Shown here piece after piece: positions 53,728-62,155 of a DNA stretch of 64,000 nt (the first letter of the stretch is position 1; each line of letters opens with the position of its first letter). Below the pieces are notes generated by a model. That model saw only the letters and a list, made by a program, of their open reading frames with translations. It ran no database searches and was not told where the DNA came from. The stretch lies in contig NZ_CP095550.1 of NCBI RefSeq assembly GCF_023078335.1, positions 1 to 64,000 on the forward strand, in the 5' to 3' direction. Both the position numbers and the translations under genes were made by a program. Source of the DNA: Metabacillus endolithicus (GTDB taxonomy: Bacteria; Bacillota; Bacilli; Bacillales; Bacillaceae).

Positions 53728-53860
53728 TTAAAAAGACCGTTGGTGCTCGAAGACCAAACGGCCCATACATATAGAAGGTTCCCTTCAAGAGAGTTAGCAT
53801 TGTAGGTATAAATCCACCCATTATTTGCTGTTCGGGCTCTGGGGTGGACTATTTGTTGTA
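53728..53860. other. Decayed third copy of the toxin-antitoxin unit
   Basis: AAAAAGACCGTTGGTGCTCG..ACCAAACGG matches the toxin-terminator hairpin, GTTCCCTTCAAGAGAGTTAGC matches the antitoxin core and CCACCC...GGGGTGG matches the antitoxin terminator of the copies at 30 and 56 kb. The toxin reading frame is lost. Confidence 0.6.
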
Positions 53861-53921
53861 CATCCTTTGCTTACACTATTGCTTACTTCAAAATATTATT
53901 TCTCTTCATAAATTCTTGTTC

Positions 53922-54593
53922 TCAGGAACGGGACGGTGAACCTGTCCCTCTGTCCCGTTGATGATAATCACGTTCAATATCTTCTTTCCAGCTTCGATCA
54001 ATTTTCTTCCCACTTCGCAGCTTTACTACGGCTTCACTCACAGATTCATAATTTAACTGTGTTCCAATGTTGTCAGCATGATAGTCAACGGCAAAGTCTT
54101 CATCTATACCAAATTTTGCAGCAGTTGAAATGGCATCAATATTCGCTCCTAGGAAGATGAAGTCCCATCCATATTTCTCTTTTTGCTGTGATATCATGTT
54201 CTTTACTTTTTCAGGAGTATATTCACAACTGCTATTTTCCATTCCATCCGTTGTGATGACGAATAGAACCTTGTCCGCTCGTTCATCTTCACTTGTGTGT
54301 TTTTGTACATTTACGATTTTTTGGATAGACATCCCAATTGCATCTAATAATGCAGTTGTTCCTCCTACCTCATAATCCTCTTCGGTCATTGGAGATATCC
54401 CTTTTACATTGATGCGATCGTGCAATAGTTCATAATGATGGTTGAATAGAGCTGTTGTGACGAACGCTTCTCCTACAGCTTTTTTTTGCTTTTTTAGCAT
54501 CGAATTGAAGCCACCAATTGTGTCTGATTCAAGTCCTGCCATTGAACCACTTTTGTCTAAGATAAATACGATTTCTGTTACATTACTTTTCAT
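53922..54593 (-). CDS. von Willebrand factor A (TerY-like) domain protein
   Basis: The 223 residues form a single vWA domain. The metal-ion-dependent adhesion site is intact: FILDKSGSMAG (DxSxS), GGTTALLDAIG (Thr) and ITTDGMENSS (Asp). It resembles small cytosolic TerY-like proteins found near stress and ADP-ribose genes. The last residues (RDRGTGSPSRS) are encoded by a dispersed palindrome (53927-53959), so the natural C-terminus was altered by it. GGAGG lies 12 bases upstream of the ATG. Its neighbours are a DUF3784 membrane protein and a macro-domain protein in the same direction. Confidence 0.8.
   Translation of the reverse strand: MKSNVTEIVFILDKSGSMAGLESDTIGGFNSMLKKQKKAVGEAFVTTALFNHHYELLHDRINVKGISPMTEEDYEVGGTTALLDAIGMSIQKIVNVQKHTSEDERADKVLFVITTDGMENSSCEYTPEKVKNMISQQKEKYGWDFIFLGANIDAISTAAKFGIDEDFAVDYHADNIGTQLNYESVSEAVVKLRSGKKIDRSWKEDIERDYHQRDRGTGSPSRS
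53927..53959. repeat. Dispersed GGGAC palindrome at the vWA 3' end
   Basis: AACGGGAC pairs with GTCCCGTT, and GGGAC with GTCCC inside. The core GTGAACCTGTCCC is of the same kind as the 19-bp-arm palindrome at 62098-62154. The element overlaps the last codons of the vWA gene. Confidence 0.6.
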
Positions 54594-54682
54594 TCCTTGT
54601 CATCCTCCGTCTTGTTTTATTTATACATGTAGAATAACAAGATATGAAAAAGGAATGGTCGCTTTGTAAGCGACATTTTAAG

Positions 54683-54755
54683 AACCCGTAAAGGCTTCTC
54701 AAAAGCAAATAATGCTGATTCATTTCGTAAATATCATAATTGTTTTGTTAGAAGT
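54683..54755 (-). pseudogene. Fragment of a second macro-associated C-terminal domain
   Basis: Between the vWA and DUF3784 genes, one frame reads NYDIYEMNQ and the next ALFAFEKPLR. The neighbouring macro protein ends NYDIHEINEALFAFDQPLLG. So a gene with the same C-terminus once stood here; only about 70 bases remain, with a frameshift. Confidence 0.6.
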
Positions 54756-54776
54756 CTAGATCTCTTTCAATTAACA

Positions 54777-55094
54777 TTAAACTTTCTTTTTAAATCTGTT
54801 TCCGGTATTGGAATAAACCAATGCAAAAATAATAAGTGATAAAAATAAAATAAGACCTATAATAAATATAATTTGGTTTTCTAACAGCTCACTCAATGCA
54901 AATAATAATGTGCTAAAGCTAATTCCATACATAATTTTCCCCATAAACTTACACATTGCTACTTCATCGTATTGAGCCTTTTCACTGTCAGGCATTGTAT
55001 TGTAACCTGCAAGTAATGATGCCCCTTTTCCTTTTGACAGGATGATAGCAAAAATTAAGAACGGTATTGAAATAATTAGACTGGCTACTCCCAT
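54777..55094 (-). CDS. DUF3784-family membrane protein
   Basis: From the ATG at 55094, behind AAAGGAGGTAACCC, the protein has 105 residues and three predicted helices (SLIISIPFLIFAIILS, IMYGISFSTLLFALSEL, IIFIIGLILFLSLIIFALVY). Between the first two is the family motif KGKGASLLAGYNTMPDSEKA with YDEVAMCKFMGK. DUF3784 has no known function. It lies between the vWA and macro-domain genes in the same orientation. Confidence 0.75.
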   Translation of the reverse strand: MGVASLIISIPFLIFAIILSKGKGASLLAGYNTMPDSEKAQYDEVAMCKFMGKIMYGISFSTLLFALSELLENQIIFIIGLILFLSLIIFALVYSNTGNRFKKKV

Positions 55095-55161
55095 ACGGGT
55101 TACCTCCTTTTCTATCAATCTTTGTTGTAAAACAATTAAGCTTTAAAGTTTATACGTTTTG

Positions 55162-56166
55162 TTAAGCACCTAATAAAGGCTGATCAAAAGCAAATAAGGC
55201 TTCATTAATTTCGTGAATATCATAATTGCTTTGCTGGATAAAGAATTCAACAATCACATCAAATTTACTACTGCGTGACAGCGTATAGCCTGCTGCAGAC
55301 AGTAAATCGTTTGTTTCGATTTCATTTAGTTGTAAAGCTATCGCAAAGGCTATCGCTGTTTTCTTTTTAGGTACATAATCAGCTGCATTTCGAATTTTTG
55401 AAAACAAGCGACGATCAATATTTGCTTTTTTATAAGTGTCAACATCTGTCATTCCTCTTTCATCAATCAATCGAAGTAGACGTTCTGAAAATGACTCATC
55501 GAGTTCTTCTATTAGATGTAGTAAGCTATTTTCTGTGATAGGCTCGCTCTGTTTTTTATATACATTATCTGATATGGCCTCAGACTGTTGCAGTTGTTCC
55601 ATGTTAAATCGCCGGCTAAACGTGCTCTCTATTTCGTCAACATAATGCTCATCAATATATTCATTGATCGATTTAAACAGCATTTGACTTAACCCAAATG
55701 AAGCTTTATCAAAGACTACTAGATAAACTAGCATGTCATGATGCAATAAAAAGGTACTAATCGTAGAAACAGCGATTTGTAATGCCTCTTCCTTTGGATA
55801 CCCGTAAATGCCAGTTGAGATGAGTGGAAAAGCAATCGACTCACATTCATATTTTTTCGCTAGCTCTAGAGAATTTACATACGAGCTTTTCAACAGAACA
55901 GCTTCTTGATGGGAGCCACCCTTCCAAATAGGTCCTGGTGTATGAACAATATATTTAGCAGGTAACTGAAATCCATCAGTGATGACTGCTTCTCCAACAG
56001 GACACGCGCCTATTTCATTACAAGCATGCTTCAGCTCATGAATACCAGCAGCTTGAAAAATCGCTCCACAAACACCTCCACCCATTTTCAGATCTGTATT
56101 TGCAGCATTTACAATCGCATCTACCTTCATCTTAGTTAAATCGTTACGTACAATTTCTAATGGCAT
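55162..56166 (-). CDS. Macro domain protein with C-terminal HTH-like domain
   Basis: The 334-residue protein has an N-terminal macro domain (1-165) of the ADP-ribose-binding/deacetylase type: VDAIVNAANTDLKMGGGVCG, IVHTPGPIWKGG and AFPLISTGIYGYPKEEALQI. After a variable linker, residues 225-334 form a second domain (SERLLRLIDERGMTDVDTYK, RRLFSKIRNAADYVPKKKTA, SRSSKFDVIVEFFIQQSNYD, ALFAFDQPLLG). This is known to me only as a conserved Firmicutes domain with an XRE-like helix-turn-helix pattern. Macro domains remove or read ADP-ribose; the fusion suggests a sensor that responds to an ADP-ribose signal. AAGGGAG precedes the ATG. Confidence 0.75.
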   Translation of the reverse strand: MPLEIVRNDLTKMKVDAIVNAANTDLKMGGGVCGAIFQAAGIHELKHACNEIGACPVGEAVITDGFQLPAKYIVHTPGPIWKGGSHQEAVLLKSSYVNSLELAKKYECESIAFPLISTGIYGYPKEEALQIAVSTISTFLLHHDMLVYLVVFDKASFGLSQMLFKSINEYIDEHYVDEIESTFSRRFNMEQLQQSEAISDNVYKKQSEPITENSLLHLIEELDESFSERLLRLIDERGMTDVDTYKKANIDRRLFSKIRNAADYVPKKKTAIAFAIALQLNEIETNDLLSAAGYTLSRSSKFDVIVEFFIQQSNYDIHEINEALFAFDQPLLGA

Positions 56167-56333
56167 GAAGATCGTCTCCCTTTTTCAATTCCTTTTTTAT
56201 GTAAAATTTGAACGTTTATTAAATGAGCTAGTTCATTTATTCCATACTTCATTTTAACACGGGCTTTATTTCTTGATTTAAATCGCTACGAAAAAATAAG
56301 AATAAATGGTATACGTTGTTAAGCTTGAATTAC

Positions 56334-56362
56334 TTTTCATTCTTCTAGTCTTTGGTTATAAT
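56334..56362 (+). promoter_or_regulatory. Promoter of the antitoxin RNA, copy 2
   Basis: TTTTCA, 17 bases, TATAAT, with TTTGGT directly before the -10 box; boxes and spacing equal those of copy 1 at 29998-30026. Confidence 0.65.
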
Positions 56363-56368
56363 AATACT

Positions 56369-56510
56369 AGAGAAATCATAAACTAAAAAAGACTGTTCGG
56401 TGCTCGAACACCAAACAGTCATACAATAGCTAGGTTCCCACTAAGGGGATCAGCAATTTTGTAAGATAACTCACCTGTCGCCGGCTAAGCTCAAGGGTGG
56501 GTTATTTTTT
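56369..56510 (+). ncRNA. Antisense antitoxin RNA, copy 2
   Basis: The predicted RNA runs from just after the TATAAT at 56357 to the hairpin AACTCACC (56468-56475) / GGGTGGGTT (56495-56503) and TTTTTT. It includes the complement of the toxin terminator hairpin GACTGTT..AACAGTC (56391-56420). It is nearly identical to copy 1 at both ends but differs in the middle, so the two antitoxins may not cross-act fully. Confidence 0.65.
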
Positions 56511-56588
56511 GTCTCTAAAAGATATGATGGACAACACCAAACCTGCAAATGCTAGCATAAGCATTAACGTTTGAAATACTGTCAACAT
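56502..56588 (-). CDS. Holin-like type I toxin, copy 2 (28 aa)
   Basis: The peptide MLTVFQTLMLMLAFAGLVLS...ISFRDKK differs from copy 1 at only a few positions. It has one membrane helix and a positively charged end, as in the TxpA/BsrG family. AAAGGGGGTG lies nine bases before the ATG, and upstream ACCTC can pair with GGGGGT. A TATAAT (56662-56657) is the toxin promoter. Confidence 0.75.
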   Translation of the reverse strand: MLTVFQTLMLMLAFAGLVLSIISFRDKK

Positions 56589-56887
56589 ACGCATCACCCC
56601 CTTTCCGTACGAGGTAACGCTGACCACCCATGAGTTTACCTAACTATTGCCTTTCTATTATATCACAACCAAGAACACTTGTTCTTATAATCTGCTATTA
56701 ATTATCTATCTACACATAGAGGAACTAAACTAACTTCTACCCCAACGATTAACTACTCTTACTCTTCTACTACACTATGTACTTCTTTATCTAGTATATA
56801 AACACCATAAAAAATGAAACCTTCCATTATACTTAACCGTATTAAGTATATAACCAATCCAAAAACTCACATCGAAAGGAGAACATC

Positions 56888-58579
56888 ATGGTAAACATTC
56901 TTATCTTTTCTCTTATAATTGGATTATTAACAGCCGTTATCATTATTCCTTTTACGAAACAAAAACAGGCAAAAAAAGATAAAAAGACGGCTAAGAATAA
57001 ACCAAGCATAAGAGTACTTAGCATCTTTTCGGTCATCATTATGATCGCAATGTTTTCAGTTTACTATTTTACCAATTTAGATCGTAATATCTCTTCATTA
57101 TGGTTTTTCATCATCATTGTTTCAGCATTAGGTATGATTATTGCTACAGGTAAGGAAAAACTGATAAAGGGTCTTCTCTTCTTAGCAAGTCTTGTATTTG
57201 GCATTTCTCTACTTGTCGCACCGGTTTTTAATGCGGATGAAAAATTTGAACATGTAGAGATGGAAGAATTAGTTGAAATTAAAGCATTTGATGAAAACAA
57301 AACGCCTGCAAGCGTTCCACCCCAGTTTGCTAGAAACAAAATGAAAAAGTCGTTCGGCCAAGTTCCTAATACAAGTTATTATGAACTTGGAAATCTCCAG
57401 GTACAAAAAGTAAATGGAGAATTTGTTTATATTGCACCAGTTGAATTCTCTGGATTTTTCAAATGGTTGAATGGTGATGAAACACCTGGTTACTTCACTT
57501 TAAGTGCTACTGATTCTTCTGATAATCCAAAGTTTGTTAAATCTGAGATGATCTTTACACCATCCTCATATCTTAATAAAAATGTTGAACGCCATATAAG
57601 AATGAACTATCCTAAACACATTTTTTACGGTGATGTTCAATTAGAAATTGACGAAGATGGCAAACCATACTATATCCGTACTTATGGTCAATTTGTTTCA
57701 GCTCGTAATGGTTTTGAGGCTGATGGAATTGTCATGGTTGATCCTAAGAATGGGGAGACAAAAGATTATAAACTAGCTGAAGCACCTTCATTTATTGATG
57801 GAGCTGTTTCTCCTGAAGCTGTGAGCTTGCAAAATAGCTATTACGGAAACTATATTCATGGATTTTGGAATAGTATATTTGGTAAATCTGATGTGAAGCT
57901 ACCTTCTGATGAAGGAACGGAAGCAAATGTTAGTCCAATTTTTAATGAAGATGGTAACATGTATTATTTCACCGACTTTACTAGCCCTAAAGAAGGCGTA
58001 GATTCTATGTTAGGATACTCCCTTACCAATTCTAGAACAGGAAAGGCAACGTATTATACTGGAAATCTAGAAGCATCGTACATGGATTCCCAAGGTGCTC
58101 TTCAAATCATAGAAAAGAAATTTATCGAGAAAAAATGGCACGGCGAAATGCCTGTTTTATATAATTTTTATGGAGAAGCTAGCTGGTTAACACCTGTGTT
58201 GGACTCTAACGGATTCTTACAAAACTACTTTATTGTTTCTGCTGCCAACCCAGAAATATCTGTTTATGCAGGAACACCTAATCAAGCGCTAAAGCAATAT
58301 AAAATAGCCTTGCAAAAAGGTGGAAGCTCCGTAGATGGTACTTCCAAAGCTGAAGAAAAAACATTATCAGGTAAAGTCGTACGAGTTTACAAAGAAAAAG
58401 CTGGGGATTTCACGATGGTTTCATTTTTGTTAGACAATGGGAAAAATTTCGTGATATCATCAGAAAATTATCCATTGGCTATTTACTTACAAGAAAATGA
58501 TTCAGTGAAAATTTCCTACCTAGATACAGGAGAAAGCTTCTTGCCAGTTAAGGAGATGAGTATTGAAGGGTTGGAATAA
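56888..58579 (+). CDS. Large uncharacterised membrane protein
   Basis: The 563 residues begin with four membrane helices (about 2-21, 44-62, 71-87 and 94-112) and continue with a soluble part of about 450 residues. The soluble part includes GNLQVQKVNGEFVYIAPVEF, YFTLSATDSS, MYYFTDFTSPKEGVDS and a C-terminal beta-rich end (LSGKVVRVYKEKAGDF). The soluble part is expected outside. I recall similar proteins in Bacillus genomes without assigned function. AAAGGAGAACATC gives a secure ATG. The gene is single and flanked by terminators. Confidence 0.65.
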   Translation: MVNILIFSLIIGLLTAVIIIPFTKQKQAKKDKKTAKNKPSIRVLSIFSVIIMIAMFSVYYFTNLDRNISSLWFFIIIVSALGMIIATGKEKLIKGLLFLASLVFGISLLVAPVFNADEKFEHVEMEELVEIKAFDENKTPASVPPQFARNKMKKSFGQVPNTSYYELGNLQVQKVNGEFVYIAPVEFSGFFKWLNGDETPGYFTLSATDSSDNPKFVKSEMIFTPSSYLNKNVERHIRMNYPKHIFYGDVQLEIDEDGKPYYIRTYGQFVSARNGFEADGIVMVDPKNGETKDYKLAEAPSFIDGAVSPEAVSLQNSYYGNYIHGFWNSIFGKSDVKLPSDEGTEANVSPIFNEDGNMYYFTDFTSPKEGVDSMLGYSLTNSRTGKATYYTGNLEASYMDSQGALQIIEKKFIEKKWHGEMPVLYNFYGEASWLTPVLDSNGFLQNYFIVSAANPEISVYAGTPNQALKQYKIALQKGGSSVDGTSKAEEKTLSGKVVRVYKEKAGDFTMVSFLLDNGKNFVISSENYPLAIYLQENDSVKISYLDTGESFLPVKEMSIEGLE

Positions 58580-58613
58580 TAGCTAGAATTGTTGATACAT
58601 GAATGTGAATATA

Positions 58614-58657
58614 AAAAAAGGCTGTAGATAAACTCGAATTTATCTACAGCCTTTTTA
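58614..58657. terminator. Terminator after the large membrane protein gene
   Basis: AAAAAGGCTGTAGATAAA and TTTATCTACAGCCTTTTT form an 18-bp perfect stem with a short loop. Confidence 0.9.
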
Positions 58658-58690
58658 TGTTAGATTCCTAGAATCTTCGACAAAATTCGG

Positions 58691-58729
58691 GAAGTGACAG
58701 GCACTACCTTCCCCCTGCCAGGCACCACT
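58691..58729. repeat. Dispersed GTGCCTGGCA-type palindrome
   Basis: GTGACAGGCAC (58694-58704) and TGCCAGGCACC (58716-58726) are two copies of a core often scattered through Bacillus intergenic DNA. It abuts the 3' end of the ABC permease gene. Confidence 0.45.
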
Positions 58730-58735
58730 ATCTAC

Positions 58736-61327
58736 CTAAATACTCTCCTGCTTCAATCCGTCAATAATATTTTCTTTCTTAATCTTTTGGATGCTGTAGA
58801 GCATGGCTAATCCAACGATTACGAAAATGATGACGATGACAAAGGCTACGCTCATCCAAGGGACCGCAAAGCCGTATTCGAAGGTTTGGCGTAGTCCCAG
58901 GTACATCAAATACATGACAATGGCGCTGATTGGTAGTCCGTAGGTTAATGACTTAATTCCATAAAAAATACTTTCGTAGTTAATCATTTTATTAAAACCT
59001 TTTGGTGTCATGCCGACTGAACGTAGCATGGCAAATTCACGTTTACGAAGTGTGATGCTTGTTGAGATGGTATTAAAAATATTTGCAATCGATATTAATG
59101 AAATCAATGTGATAAATCCGTATGTGAATACTGACAGCATAAGGACCATTTGCTCTTGTTCTTGCCTTCTTTCATAAACGTTATAAACATACATATTAGA
59201 TGAAATAGCTTCATCCAATGCTTTCTGAGTGCCAAGTGGATCAGATGAATTCAGATACAAGTATGGATTCATTTCGCTCTGTAGTTGCTTATTAGAACGA
59301 ATAAGATTGTCTAGCGTTTCTTGTGTGACAATGATATCAAGTCCACCTAAACTAGCCGTTTGAACACCCATTGGAACTTGATCCGTTAACGCACCGATCT
59401 TAATACTATTCAAAAATTGCTGATCTCCATTTCCTTCATAATCAAAGGTATGCAAATCTACCATTTGTCCAATTTCACCATGAATGGTCTTTTCTTCAAT
59501 CAATTTTCCAGATTCAGCATCTTCGTATTTTATCTTTTCAATAATAATGGCACTAGGATCGTTGGGATTATCAAGTTTTTCAACATCTGCCTCGATACTG
59601 TTGGCGAATTCTTTAAAACTTTCTTGATCTAATCCATGTAACGTTGCGTAATAAGGGTATTTTCCTTCCTTTACAACAGAATCATCTTCTTTTGCTAGCT
59701 GCTGTATTTCTTTTGAAGCCATTTCTACAGGGATCATAGCATTTACGGTTACATCATTTAGTAAAATCGAATCAGTAACATAGTCAAGGTTTGCCAGTGG
59801 TGCTAGGTCTTCCGAATCAACCCCAGATCCATATACCTGAATATCATAGCTAATATCATGTTGAGACAGTTCAAGTGACTTTTTAATATTGTCTGTAAAA
59901 AATGACACAGCTAAAAACAGAACAATACTAATCACTAAAGAAAACACGGTGGCTTGATATCTTCGTTTATTTCGTTTTAGGTTTTTTAGGCCAATTTCAG
60001 CTTCTATCCCAAACAATTTGCGAACAAACTTTGATGTTTTGACAGCTTTTCGTGTTAATTTTACATCCTGTGTTTGACGAAGTGCATCGATTGCTGACAC
60101 TTTTGATGCTCTTTTTGCTGGAAGATAGGTTGAGATAAAAATCGTTAAGATAGAAACAACACAAGCAACTAGTATCGAAGCCGGTGTAACAATTACCTTT
60201 AGTTTTACAGACGTATTAAGCGCGTCGTGTAGATATGAGTTAATAAAAGCAAATGTGACGGCCATCCCGCCAATACCTGAAAGAAAGCCAAGTGGAATAC
60301 TAATGGCCCCAATGATTGCTCCTTCAAAAAATACAGAGTTTCGCTTTTGTTTTTTAGTTGCCCCAACACTCGCAAGCATACCTAAATGTCTTGAACGTTC
60401 TGAGACACTAATGGCAAACGCATTATAAATGAGTGCGACTGAACCAACTATAATAACGGCCATGATTATTCCTGCAAGCGAGAATAATGTAATAAATAAT
60501 CCTTCATTTTTCGTTACACCATAAAAGCGAAGCAATTCCGTATTATAACTAATAGATTCAATACCTTGTTGCTCGGCAAGTTTTCCTGCATGTTTAAAAA
60601 GTGAGCCTTTGACCTTCTTTAGCAAAACAATTGCATCAGCTTTATCAGCATTGCTCACTACATCTTTATCAACATAGCTTATGATGGTGTAGCCAGGTGC
60701 TAATGAATTTTCCCATTTGGGACGTTTAATCTTACCAACGATGGTAAACGTTTCTGTTGATTTTATCTTGAGTTCTTCAGCTACTCCATTTTCATCTATC
60801 GTCAAGCTATAAGACTGGTCAAGACCATCTTCTTGATTGTTGCTAACGCGATTGCCGATATCAAGAGTGAGCTGGTCACCAATCTTATACTCTACACTCG
60901 CATCCTTTTCAATTTCCTCGGAGACCACAATCTCGTTTTCAGCGTTGGGTAAACGCCCTTCCGATAACTCAATCGGAAACTGCTTGAATGCAGTTGCGTT
61001 ATATTCCTTTATAAACAAATAAGGCTTACTTTCATTTTTAGAATCTGGAAAGTGTGCATATCCAAGATCTCTAGATAACATGACCTTATCAGTTTCATTA
61101 TCCTTTTCAATTGCTTCAAGTTGTTTTGCATTCACATCTTTATATTTAACATGCCATTCACCATTTTGTGAGATATTTTCCCTAATGGTCAAATCTAAAA
61201 AAGAAACACTTAGGGTTGCAACGGCTGAAATCATGGCAACTGAAATGATCACACCAATAATGGTAACAAGTGTTCTTCGCTTGTTTTCTTTGAGATGTCG
61301 TATTGTTAATTTGTTGATAATGTTCAT
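58736..61327 (-). CDS. ABC transporter permease with two FtsX domains
   Basis: The 863-residue protein has the MacB/FtsX pattern: an N-terminal helix (TLVTIIGVIISVAMISAVAT), a large outside domain, three helices (ITLFSLAGIIMAVIIVGSVA; then SVSERSRHLGMLASVGATKK), and a repeat of the unit after about residue 450 (NKRRYQATVFSLVISIVLFL ... LRKREFAMLRSVGMTPKGFN). Such systems export peptides or lipids or confer resistance to antimicrobial peptides. The start overlaps the ATPase stop by four bases (ATGA). The neighbouring two-component system is its probable regulator. It is longer than BceB-type permeases (about 650 residues). Confidence 0.85.
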   Translation of the reverse strand: MNIINKLTIRHLKENKRRTLVTIIGVIISVAMISAVATLSVSFLDLTIRENISQNGEWHVKYKDVNAKQLEAIEKDNETDKVMLSRDLGYAHFPDSKNESKPYLFIKEYNATAFKQFPIELSEGRLPNAENEIVVSEEIEKDASVEYKIGDQLTLDIGNRVSNNQEDGLDQSYSLTIDENGVAEELKIKSTETFTIVGKIKRPKWENSLAPGYTIISYVDKDVVSNADKADAIVLLKKVKGSLFKHAGKLAEQQGIESISYNTELLRFYGVTKNEGLFITLFSLAGIIMAVIIVGSVALIYNAFAISVSERSRHLGMLASVGATKKQKRNSVFFEGAIIGAISIPLGFLSGIGGMAVTFAFINSYLHDALNTSVKLKVIVTPASILVACVVSILTIFISTYLPAKRASKVSAIDALRQTQDVKLTRKAVKTSKFVRKLFGIEAEIGLKNLKRNKRRYQATVFSLVISIVLFLAVSFFTDNIKKSLELSQHDISYDIQVYGSGVDSEDLAPLANLDYVTDSILLNDVTVNAMIPVEMASKEIQQLAKEDDSVVKEGKYPYYATLHGLDQESFKEFANSIEADVEKLDNPNDPSAIIIEKIKYEDAESGKLIEEKTIHGEIGQMVDLHTFDYEGNGDQQFLNSIKIGALTDQVPMGVQTASLGGLDIIVTQETLDNLIRSNKQLQSEMNPYLYLNSSDPLGTQKALDEAISSNMYVYNVYERRQEQEQMVLMLSVFTYGFITLISLISIANIFNTISTSITLRKREFAMLRSVGMTPKGFNKMINYESIFYGIKSLTYGLPISAIVMYLMYLGLRQTFEYGFAVPWMSVAFVIVIIFVIVGLAMLYSIQKIKKENIIDGLKQESI

Positions 61328-62007
61328 GGACGAATCACCTCATCCTTTGCGATCCTTCCGTCCTCAATTGAAATCACACGATCAGCTTGTAGGGCAATAC
61401 GTTCATCATGTGTAATGACAATTAATGTTTGGTTATACGTTTTATTGAACATTTTTAAAAGCTCAACAATTTCACCGCTGTTTTTGCTATCTAAATTTCC
61501 AGTAGGCTCATCCGCTAGCATAATCGCAGGATTACTAATTAAAGCACGTCCTATTGAAACCCTTTGCTGCTGACCACCAGAAAGTTGATTTGGTAAATGA
61601 TGTAACCTTTTTTCTAAACCTAATGTTGTAATAATCTTCTTTAAATGCTCTGGATCGACCTTATGCTCATCTAATAGCATTGGCAGAGTTATATTCTCTT
61701 CAACTGTTAAAATCGGAATCAAATTGTAAAACTGATAAATCAGTCCAATTTGTCTTCTTCTAAAAATGGCTAATTGCGTTTCATTGAGACTATAAATATC
61801 GGTATTATCTATTAACACCTTCCCACTAGAAGGTCGATCAACACCACCAAGAAGATGGAGTAACGTTGACTTCCCTGAGCCTGATGGACCAATGATCGCC
61901 ACAAACTCCCCTTTTTTCACAGAAAACGATACATTATCTAGTGCTTTAACTGCTGTGTCACCTTTGCCATATACCTTAGACAGATTTTCAATTTGTAAAA
62001 TATTCAT
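61324..62007 (-). CDS. ABC transporter ATP-binding protein (MacB/LolD type)
   Basis: The 227-residue ATPase has Walker A IGPSGSGKSTLLHLLGG, the Q-loop region IGLIYQFYNLIPILTVEENI, the signature LSGGQQQRVSIGRALI, Walker B AIMLADEPTGNLD and switch ITHDERIA. It powers the permease encoded directly downstream. ATG at 62007 follows GGAGGAAATC; the start at 62022 overlaps this site. Confidence 0.9.
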   Translation of the reverse strand: MNILQIENLSKVYGKGDTAVKALDNVSFSVKKGEFVAIIGPSGSGKSTLLHLLGGVDRPSSGKVLIDNTDIYSLNETQLAIFRRRQIGLIYQFYNLIPILTVEENITLPMLLDEHKVDPEHLKKIITTLGLEKRLHHLPNQLSGGQQQRVSIGRALISNPAIMLADEPTGNLDSKNSGEIVELLKMFNKTYNQTLIVITHDERIALQADRVISIEDGRIAKDEVIRP

Positions 62008-62097
62008 TATGATTTCCTCCATATTTTCATCTTACTGTTAGTTTATCTGCCGAATATGACAATAAAGTGACTGGCAAAGTGACAATTTATTCACATT

Positions 62098-62154
62098 GGG
62101 ACGGAGGGTCAGGTTCGTTGTCCCTCTGGGACACGGAACCTGACCCTCCGTCCC
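62098..62154. repeat. Dispersed palindrome with 19-bp perfect arms
   Basis: GGGACGGAGGGTCAGGTTC and GAACCTGACCCTCCGTCCC flank a loop that is itself partly palindromic (TTGTCCC..GGGACA). The element lies between the kinase and ABC genes and touches the kinase stop codon (62156-62158). It could also act as a transcription barrier. Confidence 0.75.
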
Positions 62155-62155
62155 C

